From: Haloplanus salinus
GTDB taxonomy: Archaea; Halobacteriota; Halobacteria; Halobacteriales; Haloferacaceae
Direction of reading: 5' to 3'
Length of the DNA: 64,000 nt
NCBI RefSeq assembly: GCF_003336245.1
Contig: NZ_QPHM01000001.1
Coordinates: forward strand, 1,900,113 to 1,964,112
Positions 55,608 through 64,000 of this stretch are shown here, one piece after another (position 1 is the stretch's first letter; each line of letters opens with the position of its first letter). Both the position numbers and the translations under genes were made by a program. Under the pieces are notes generated by a model. It had not been told where the DNA came from and searched no databases. It was given only the letters and a program-made list of their open reading frames with translations.

Positions 55608-58187
55608 ATGAGTGATAGGAACACGCTTCCGAGCGACGCCGGCACCGTCGTCGTCGGGGCCGGTATCGTCGGGTGCAACCTCGCGTATCAGCTCACCGAG
55701 TTGGGGCGGGACGACGTGGTCGTCGTCGATCAGGGACCGATGCCGACGACCGGCGGGTCCTCGACGCACGCGCCGGGCATCATGTTCCAGACGGCCGAAC
55801 CGAAGGTCCTCTCGAAGTTCGCGAACTACAGCCGACGGCTTTACTCCGACCTCGAAGGCCAGGACGGTCAGCAGGCGTACAAGGAAGTCGGCGGCATCGA
55901 GGTCGCCCGGAGCGAGGAGCGCATGGACTTCCTCCAGCGACGGGTCGAACACGCGACGGCGTGGGGCATCGAGGATCCGCAACTGCTCACGCCGGAGGAG
56001 GTAACCGACCACCTACCGCTCGTCGACGCGGACCGCATCCTCGGGGGCTACTACTCCCCGACCGACGGACAGGCCTCGGGCGTCGTCGCCTGTGACGCCC
56101 TAGCCCGGCGGGCGATGGACGGCGGCGCCGAGTTCGTCCCGCACACACGGACGGAGGACATCGAACTCGACGCCGACGGCGACGTGCGAGCCGTCGTCAC
56201 CGAGAACGGCACCGTCGCGTGCGACGAGGTGGTCGTCGCGACGAACATCTGGGCGCGGCAGTTGGGCGAGAAACTCGACGTCCACCTGCCGGTCGCCCCC
56301 GTCGAGCACCAGTACACGATGACGGAGTCGCTCGACGAACTCGCCGACAACGCACAGGACGTCACCGACCACCCGCTCTTCGAGGGGTACGAGAACGTCT
56401 CCGGCGAGAAGGCGAAACGCCTGCTCGCCAACCCCGACCGCCCCATCCTGCGCGACCAGGACAACGCGATGTACTACCGGACCCACGGCGACGCCTACGG
56501 TATCGGCTCGTACAACCACGAGCCGGTGGTTCCGGACCCGGACGACCTGGGCGGGAACGACCCCGACGGCAACCAGGCGTCGGTCCACGACTTCTCCGAG
56601 CGGTTCATGAACGAGGCGACGCATCCGGACCGCCCGGACAAGGCCCCGCGAACCGCCAGCGACGAACTCGTCCCCGCGACGAAGGACAAGGAGTTGGAGT
56701 TCAAGTACAACGGGATGTTCGCCGAATCGCCGAACGGCCTTCCGATCATGGGGCCGGTACAGGGGACGGGCGGCCTGTGGGTCGCCTCGGCCATCTGGAT
56801 CACCCACGCGGGCGGCGCGGCCAAGGCGCTCGCGGAGTGGATGGAGACCGGCATCCCGCGGCTCCCCGACGGGCCTATCGACCTCGCACACTGCGACGTG
56901 AACCGGTTCGACGCCCACGAAGGGTCGTGGGACTTCACCCGCGACATCGGCGGCGAGGAGTACCGCATCGTCTACAACATCATGCATCCCAAGTGGGTCT
57001 GGGAGGGCAAACAGCGCGACATCCGGCGCACGCCGATGTACCACGCCCACGAGCGCCGCGACGCCGAACTCTGGGCCTCCGCCGGCTGGGAGGAACCCCA
57101 GTGGTTCGAGTCCAACGCCGACCTCGTGGAACGATACGAGGGGCGGATTCCCGACCGGGACGGCTGGGAGGCGAAGTACTGGTCGCCCATCGAGGGCGCC
57201 GAGCACCTCCACGTCCGCGAACACGTCGGGCTTCACGACATGACCGCGTTCAACAAGATGGAGGTGGTCGGTCCCGACGCCGACGCCTTCGTCCAGCGAC
57301 TCTGTACGAACGACGTGGACCTCGACGTGGGGCAGGTCCGCTACACGCTGATGTGCAACGAGGCGGGCGGCGTCCGCGCCGACATCACCGTCACGCGGAC
57401 CGACGACGACCGCTACCTCCTGCTCACCACCGGCCGTGAGGTCGGTAACAATCACGTCGCGTGGGTGCGCGAACAGGCGCCCGAGGGCGTCGTCGTCAAC
57501 GACGTGACCTCCTCGTTGGCGGCGATGGTCTGTACCGGGCCGGACGCCCGGAACGTCCTCTCGAAGGTCGCGGATACGGACCTCTCCGACGACGCCTTCC
57601 CCTTCTTCACGAGCCAGCAGTTCTACGTGAAGAACGTCCCGGTGACCGCCCTGCGCGTGTCTTACGCGGGCGAACTCGGGTGGGAGCTCTACACCCCCTC
57701 GGAGTACGGCGAGACGCTCTGGGAACACATCATGGACGCGGGCGAGGAGTACGACATCCGCCCCTACGGCAACGGGGCGCTCGACTCCCTCCGTATCGAG
57801 AAGGGGTTCCGGCTGTGGGGCGAGGACCTCCACACCGAACACAACCCCTACGAGGCGGGACTCGGCTTCGCCGTCGACCTCGAGACCGACTTCGTCGGAA
57901 AGGAGGCCGTCGCGGCCGCCGCCAACGGCGACAACATCCGGCACGAGGTGGCGCCCCTGACCCTCGACGACCCCGAAGCGGCGATCCTCGCCCACCGGCC
58001 GGTGTTCGACCCCGAAACCGACGAGGCCATCGGCTACGTCCACTCCGCCGAGTACGGCTACTCCGTCGGCGCCTGCGTCGCGTACACCTACCTCCCACCG
58101 GAGTTCGCGGCGCCGGGCACCGACGTGGAGGTCCTGTACGAGGGCGAGACGTACGCCGCGACCGTCGAAGAGGAGCCGCTGATTTAG
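55608..58187 (+). CDS. FAD-GcvT fused dimethylglycine/sarcosine dehydrogenase-like protein 1
   Basis: 859 residues. Residues 13-420 form a DAO-type FAD domain: GAGIVGCNLAYQLTELG binds FAD, and His54 in GGSSTHAPGIMFQT fits the covalent-FAD His of dimethylglycine dehydrogenases. Residues 430-860 are a GcvT-type folate domain (LCTNDVDLDVGQVRYTLMCN, SYAGELGWELYTPSEYG). The reaction expected is oxidative N-demethylation of dimethylglycine or sarcosine with methylene-THF as product. It directly abuts its paralogue (stop TAG then ATG). An upstream ATG in frame at 55557 overlaps the TATA box and is rejected. Confidence 0.88.
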   Translation: MSDRNTLPSDAGTVVVGAGIVGCNLAYQLTELGRDDVVVVDQGPMPTTGGSSTHAPGIMFQTAEPKVLSKFANYSRRLYSDLEGQDGQQAYKEVGGIEVARSEERMDFLQRRVEHATAWGIEDPQLLTPEEVTDHLPLVDADRILGGYYSPTDGQASGVVACDALARRAMDGGAEFVPHTRTEDIELDADGDVRAVVTENGTVACDEVVVATNIWARQLGEKLDVHLPVAPVEHQYTMTESLDELADNAQDVTDHPLFEGYENVSGEKAKRLLANPDRPILRDQDNAMYYRTHGDAYGIGSYNHEPVVPDPDDLGGNDPDGNQASVHDFSERFMNEATHPDRPDKAPRTASDELVPATKDKELEFKYNGMFAESPNGLPIMGPVQGTGGLWVASAIWITHAGGAAKALAEWMETGIPRLPDGPIDLAHCDVNRFDAHEGSWDFTRDIGGEEYRIVYNIMHPKWVWEGKQRDIRRTPMYHAHERRDAELWASAGWEEPQWFESNADLVERYEGRIPDRDGWEAKYWSPIEGAEHLHVREHVGLHDMTAFNKMEVVGPDADAFVQRLCTNDVDLDVGQVRYTLMCNEAGGVRADITVTRTDDDRYLLLTTGREVGNNHVAWVREQAPEGVVVNDVTSSLAAMVCTGPDARNVLSKVADTDLSDDAFPFFTSQQFYVKNVPVTALRVSYAGELGWELYTPSEYGETLWEHIMDAGEEYDIRPYGNGALDSLRIEKGFRLWGEDLHTEHNPYEAGLGFAVDLETDFVGKEAVAAAANGDNIRHEVAPLTLDDPEAAILAHRPVFDPETDEAIGYVHSAEYGYSVGACVAYTYLPPEFAAPGTDVEVLYEGETYAATVEEEPLI

Positions 58188-60737
58188 ATGAGCGGAGACG
58201 TTCCCTCTTCGGCGGCGACGGTCATCGTCGGTGCGGGCGCCGTCGGCTGTAGCGTCGCCTACCATCTTTCGGAGCTCGGCGCCGAGGACGTCGTCGTCGT
58301 CGACCAGGGACCGCTCCCGGTCACCGGTGGGTCTTCGACGCACGCGCCGGGCATCATGTTCCAGACGTCGCCGTCGAAGCTCCAGACGAAGACGGCCCAC
58401 TACACCAGCCGCCTCCTGAAAGACGCCGGCGTCTACGACGAGGTGGGCGGCATCGAAGTCGCCCGCAGCGAGGAGCGGATGGACTTCCTCCAACGCCGGG
58501 TCGAACACGCCACCGCCTACGGCTTGCCCGATCCGCAACTCCTCTCGCCCGCGGAGGTGACGGAGTACCTCCCGCTGGTGAACGAGGAGGAGATTCTGGG
58601 TGGTTACTACTCGCCAACCGACGGCCGGGTCGACGGCATCGCCGCCCTCCGGTGGTACATCGAGCAGTCGAACGCCGACTTCTACGGCCACACGTCCGTG
58701 ACGGACTTCGACGTCTCGGGTGGCGAGATTACGGCCGTCGAGACGGATCGCGGCCGCATCGACTGTGGCCGCTGCGTACTCGCGACGAACAACTGGGGGT
58801 ACAAGACGGGGCAGCTCGCGGGGCTCGACCTGCCCATCGCGCCCGTCGAACACCAGTACGCCGTCACCGAGCCGCTGCCGGAACTGGCCGACGCGGAGCC
58901 GACGGCCCGCGTCGACACGGGGGACTTCGAAGTGCCCGGCGACCACCGCATCGCCGACGCCATGAGCCGCGGCCCGACCCGGCCGGTCGGCCGCGACCAA
59001 GACAACTCGCTGTACTTCCGGACCCACGGCGACTCCATCGGCCTCGGCTCGTACAACCACGAGTCGCTGACGGTCGACCCCGACGCGATGGGGGAGAACA
59101 CGGAGCGGCGACAGGCGTCGGTCCGCGACTTCACCGACGAACACTGGGAGCGCGCGACTCACCCCGACCGCGACAAATCGCCCAAGCGGGCGTTCGAGGA
59201 GCTGCTCCCGGTCACCGAGGGGAAATCGTTCGAGGCCACGGAGAACGGTATCTTCGTGTTCACGCCCGACGGGATGCCGGTCCTGGGCGAGACGAACGCC
59301 GTCGACGACCTGTGGACCGCCCTCGCAATCTGGTGGACCCACTCCGGTGGCTACGGCAAGATCCTCGCGGAGTGGATGGAGACGGGCGTTCCGACGCTCC
59401 CGTCCGGGCCGGTCGAAACCGGCGGCATCCACGTCGACCGGTTCGGACCCCACGCCGGCGAGAAGGACTACTTCGTCGATCGGGGGGCGACGCAGTACCG
59501 GCAGGTCTACAACATCGTCGAACCGCGCTGGCAGCCCGACGACCACCGCGGCCTGCGGCGCAGTCCGTTCTACGCCCAGCAGGAGGCGCTCGGCGCCGAG
59601 TTCTACCAGGCCGGCGGCTGGGAGACGCCGCAGTGGTACGAGTCGAACGCCGACTTGGTGGATCGATACGCGGACGCGATCCCCGACCAGGAGGGGTGGC
59701 AGGCCGTCAACCGATCCCCCATCGAGGGTGCCGAACACCTCCACACCCGCGAGCACGTGTCGATGTTCGACATGACCTCGTTCAGCTCCATCGTCGTCGA
59801 GGGTACGGGCGCCGTCGACTTCCTCCAGCGGCTGTGTACCAACGACGTGGACGTCGACGCGGGTCAGGTCCGCTACTCCCTGCTCTGCAACGAGGGGGGG
59901 CAGATACTGGCTGACGTGACCGTCGTCCGACTCGGTCCCGAGGAGTTCGTCGTGACGACCGGCGGCGGCAACTCGCCGGGCATCCACGGCGGCCGGCTCG
60001 AACAGCACGCCCCGGAGACGGTGTCGGTCACCGTCGAAGAGGGCGCCCGATCCACCATCGGGCTGTGGGGGCCGAAGTCCCGGCTCCTGCTCCAGCGAGT
60101 CACCGACGCGGACGTGTCCGCCGAGGGCTTCCCGTATTTCAGTGCGAAGCGCATCTACGTGGGCGACGTCCCCGTCCTCGCGCTCCGGGTGTCATACGTC
60201 GGCGAACTCGGCTGGGAGCTGTGGGCCCCCACCGAGTACGGCTCGCGCCTCTGGGAGACGCTGTGGGAGGCGGGGCAGGACCTCGACGTGCGACCGATGG
60301 GCGGCGGCGCCCTCGAATCGATGCGCTTGGAGAAGGGGTACCGACTCTGGGGGACCGACATCGACAGCGACGCCGACCCCTTCTCGGCCGGTCTCGGCTT
60401 CGCCGTCGACATGGACACCGACTTCGTCGGCCGGGAGGCGTTGACCGAGGTGCAGGCGTCCGGACCGGACAGTCGGCTCACGCCGCTGACGCTCGACGAC
60501 TCGACCGACGTCGTGCTCGGCGGGCGGCCGGTTCTCGACGGGGACGAGTCGCTCGGCTACGTCGTCGCCGGTGACTACGGCTACAGCGTCGGCGAGTCCA
60601 TCGCCTACGCGTATCTCCCGAGCGAGTACGCCGACGCCGGCACGGCCGTGCAGGTCATGTGCGAGGGGGCGACCTACGACGCGACCGTGCGGGACGAACC
60701 GCTGTTCGACGCGGGCCGATCGAAGATTCGTAGATAA
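58188..60737 (+). CDS. FAD-GcvT fused dimethylglycine/sarcosine dehydrogenase-like protein 2
   Basis: 849 residues with the same two-domain layout as the gene before it: FAD site GAGAVGCSVAYHLSELG, His52 in GGSSTHAPGIMFQT, GcvT part with LCTNDVDVDAGQVRYSLLCN and SYVGELGWELWAPTEYG. The N-terminal 50 residues are nearly alike between the two; the middle has diverged. Tandem paralogues of this sort suggest two successive substrates (dimethylglycine then sarcosine). No gap separates the two genes, so one transcript is certain in practice. Confidence 0.88.
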   Translation: MSGDVPSSAATVIVGAGAVGCSVAYHLSELGAEDVVVVDQGPLPVTGGSSTHAPGIMFQTSPSKLQTKTAHYTSRLLKDAGVYDEVGGIEVARSEERMDFLQRRVEHATAYGLPDPQLLSPAEVTEYLPLVNEEEILGGYYSPTDGRVDGIAALRWYIEQSNADFYGHTSVTDFDVSGGEITAVETDRGRIDCGRCVLATNNWGYKTGQLAGLDLPIAPVEHQYAVTEPLPELADAEPTARVDTGDFEVPGDHRIADAMSRGPTRPVGRDQDNSLYFRTHGDSIGLGSYNHESLTVDPDAMGENTERRQASVRDFTDEHWERATHPDRDKSPKRAFEELLPVTEGKSFEATENGIFVFTPDGMPVLGETNAVDDLWTALAIWWTHSGGYGKILAEWMETGVPTLPSGPVETGGIHVDRFGPHAGEKDYFVDRGATQYRQVYNIVEPRWQPDDHRGLRRSPFYAQQEALGAEFYQAGGWETPQWYESNADLVDRYADAIPDQEGWQAVNRSPIEGAEHLHTREHVSMFDMTSFSSIVVEGTGAVDFLQRLCTNDVDVDAGQVRYSLLCNEGGQILADVTVVRLGPEEFVVTTGGGNSPGIHGGRLEQHAPETVSVTVEEGARSTIGLWGPKSRLLLQRVTDADVSAEGFPYFSAKRIYVGDVPVLALRVSYVGELGWELWAPTEYGSRLWETLWEAGQDLDVRPMGGGALESMRLEKGYRLWGTDIDSDADPFSAGLGFAVDMDTDFVGREALTEVQASGPDSRLTPLTLDDSTDVVLGGRPVLDGDESLGYVVAGDYGYSVGESIAYAYLPSEYADAGTAVQVMCEGATYDATVRDEPLFDAGRSKIRR

Positions 60738-60956
60738 TCGGCCCCGAGCGTCTTCGAGAAAAACGCCAAACTTTATCTGACGCAACGAGTAGTTTCTATG
60801 TGGCTCTCTGCCATGGGTGCGGCTATCCATGCTCACGGCAGCCCGACGCTCGGCGGACGGCCGCCGTGCGGGCAACACACAGACGACCGATATCCGGAGA
60901 CACGCACATGATCGACCGACAACACACGACTGGCACGCACCGGACGGAGGAACGGT
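60738..60956. other. Intergenic leader before the BCCT gene
   Basis: 219 bp. A TATA-like CTTTATCTG lies at about 60770-60778, 178 bp upstream of the BCCT ATG, so a transcript from here would have a long leader. GGAGG at 60946-60950 is a Shine-Dalgarno-like site 6-7 nt before the ATG, which is unusual in the window. No convincing short gene was found in the leader. Confidence 0.5.
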
Positions 60957-62708
<1,752 letters not shown>

Positions 62709-62716
62709 CTCCCTCC

Positions 62717-63310
62717 TCAGTTCTCTACCGTTCGCTCGACCGACGCCGACGCGTGTAGCCAGCGGCGTGCCGCCCCACCTACTCCCGTCGCGCCCACGAA
62801 CGCCCAGACGGCCACGTCGACCGGCCCCGGGAGCGCCACGAGGAGCAGCGCGCTCGCGCCCGCGCCGGCGAGCGCCCCCATCCACGGCCGTCGGTCGTCG
62901 AGCACCGTCGTCAGCGCGGTGCCGACGACGACGAAGCCGAATCCCCCGACTGCGAGGGCGCCGCCGACGCCGAGGGATACGGCCGCTCGTCCGACGCCAC
63001 CCCCGACGCGGAGCGCCTGCCCGAAGGCGTACGCCACCACGAGCCAACCGAGGACGGCCGCCGCCACGCCGTACAGCGGGGCGCGAAGCGGCTCGTCGAG
63101 CGTCGCGGCGACCGCTCGGCGACGCACCCCCGGGCGCCAGTACTGCACCGCCGCGGCGACGCCGAGCACGAGGCAGAACGACGCGACCGCCCGTCCCGGA
63201 TCGCTCGTCACGAAGGTCGTCGACCCGAGTCCCCACTGAAGCGGTGCGAGGGCGGCGGCGCCCGCCATCCGTCGCTGCCCCGTCAACCGGCGCGAACGTG
63301 ACACGACCAC
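62717..63310 (-). CDS. Multi-spanning membrane protein, unknown
   Basis: 197 residues from GTG 63310, or 183 from ATG 63268 (MAGAAALAPLQWGLGSTTFV). Five to six hydrophobic segments, for example AVASFCLVLGVAAAVQYW and AVSLGVGGALAVGGFGFVVV. No family recognised. Convergent with the BCCT gene by 8 bp. Both start codons fit; the ATG removes a basic leader without membrane character. Confidence 0.6.
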   Translation of the reverse strand: MVVSRSRRLTGQRRMAGAAALAPLQWGLGSTTFVTSDPGRAVASFCLVLGVAAAVQYWRPGVRRRAVAATLDEPLRAPLYGVAAAVLGWLVVAYAFGQALRVGGGVGRAAVSLGVGGALAVGGFGFVVVGTALTTVLDDRRPWMGALAGAGASALLLVALPGPVDVAVWAFVGATGVGGAARRWLHASASVERTVEN

Positions 63311-63357
63311 CGCTTGGACGGGCGCCGTTGAAAGCCTATCCCCGCTCCCGACGATTT

Positions 63358-63852
63358 ATGCGGGTTCCCCCCTTACGGCGCGCAGTGGCCGACGACGCCG
63401 ACGCTCGCGGGATCGAGAGCACGGCCAGCAGTCGCACGGCCGCCGCGCTCCGGTGGCTTCTCGGCGCGTGCCGGCGACTCGCCGAGCGGCTGATCGCGCC
63501 CCTGCGGGCCGGCGACGGCCCGAACAAGTTCCGGCTGTCGAGCGTCGAGACGCACACGACCACCATCGACGGCGACACCGGCTGGGAGTACCGCCCGCCG
63601 GCGACGGTTCGGTGCCCGGACTGCACGGCCGGGATCCTTCAGGCCGACTCGCGAGACGCCATCGACTGCCCGGAGTGCCGGGTCGACCTCCCGGCCGAAC
63701 GGTTCGGCGACCTCGAACTCCTCGGGCTCACCTGTCCGATCTGCCGGACGCCGATGCAACACGGGCAGCGCCACCCGGAGGCGTTCGACGTCCCAGAGTG
63801 GGCGACCTGTCCCAACTGCCAGTACCACTGGGAGTTCAAACACTTCTACTGA
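63358..63852 (+). CDS. Zinc-ribbon protein
   Basis: 164 residues from ATG 63358. Four CxxC knuckles: TVRCPDCTAG, IDCPECRVD, TCPICRTPM and TCPNCQYHW; pairs 1-2 and 3-4 likely bind one zinc each. The first 60 residues are helical and basic. It resembles haloarchaeal small zinc-finger proteins. A role in nucleic-acid or protein contact is possible but unproven. A TATA-like GATTTATG overlaps the start. Confidence 0.7.
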   Translation: MRVPPLRRAVADDADARGIESTASSRTAAALRWLLGACRRLAERLIAPLRAGDGPNKFRLSSVETHTTTIDGDTGWEYRPPATVRCPDCTAGILQADSRDAIDCPECRVDLPAERFGDLELLGLTCPICRTPMQHGQRHPEAFDVPEWATCPNCQYHWEFKHFY

Positions 63853-63967
63853 GGCGGGGCGACGGCAGTCGGCACCGCCGGCTCGTCGGGTGGTCCCGAC
63901 GAACCATCGGAGCACGATGTAACACGCCGAGACTTTTGTCGCTCCGACGCGTTGACGGGGACGTCCG

Positions 63968-64000
63968 ATGCCCGAGGCCGTTCCAACCGTTCTGGCGCTG
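63968..64000 (+). CDS. Possible gene start, cut by window end
   Basis: ATG at 63968 opens MPEAVPTVLAL to the window edge. A weak TATA-like ACTTTTGTC at 63933-63941 lies about 30 nt before. Too short to classify. Confidence 0.3.
   Translation, partial: MPEAVPTVLAL

Noticed and set aside
56100..60008. 1,302-codon open frame on the reverse strand
   Set aside because: It is antisense to the two FAD-GcvT genes, which have clear domains. High GC gives long antisense frames; its residues are Val/Arg-rich without family sequence.

Overview
The window is chromosomal DNA from a halophilic archaeon (class Halobacteria). The evidence is the very high GC content, strongly acidic proteins, archaeal-type 16S/23S/5S genes, an archaeal TATA-binding protein and TFS, twin-arginine/lipobox leaders, short or absent leaders with TATA-like boxes 25-35 nt before start codons, and a sensory rhodopsin I/HtrI pair. 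The genus cannot be fixed from reading alone.

Layout. 0-13.8 kb is core and housekeeping: an incomplete K+ channel, a MoaD/SAMP1-like protein, a Rieske protein, pyrG-guaA(b), a beta-RFAP synthase homologue, an HTR-like/ribbon-helix-helix/zinc-protein run, TFS, a PspA-like coiled coil and a GCS2-type ligase. 13.9-22.2 kb is catabolic: a probable D-glutamate pair (dgcA-dgcN), an 82-bp palindrome, a quinone oxidoreductase-cupin pair and a complete sugar-type ABC importer with a candidate operator. 22.3-33 kb is mixed metabolism and transport, tRNA-Tyr with a partial copy of its 3' end, an XPB-like helicase and a TBP. 33-38.6 kb is one rRNA operon (16S, tRNA-Ala, 23S, 5S) with visible processing stems and a tRNA-like element before 5S. 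38.7-48.6 kb holds a repeat-rich acidic secreted protein, YchF, PncC/CinA, a hydroxyacid dehydrogenase, HtrI-SopI and a decayed stretch with a VOC pseudogene beside an MFS gene. 48.7-62.7 kb is the most coherent accessory block.

That block has an orphan formate dehydrogenase alpha subunit, an SDR, a Bat-type regulator, a HalOD1 protein, a methylene-THF reductase-like protein, a stand-alone GcvT/DmdA-like methyltransferase, two tandem FAD-GcvT fused dimethylglycine/sarcosine dehydrogenase-like proteins and a BCCT transporter. Read together they suggest uptake of a methylated osmolyte such as glycine betaine, removal of one methyl as methyl-THF (reoxidised by the MetF-like enzyme), oxidation of the other two to methylene-THF, and disposal of C1 units as formate. 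This is an inference from gene content; the substrate is not shown by the sequence.
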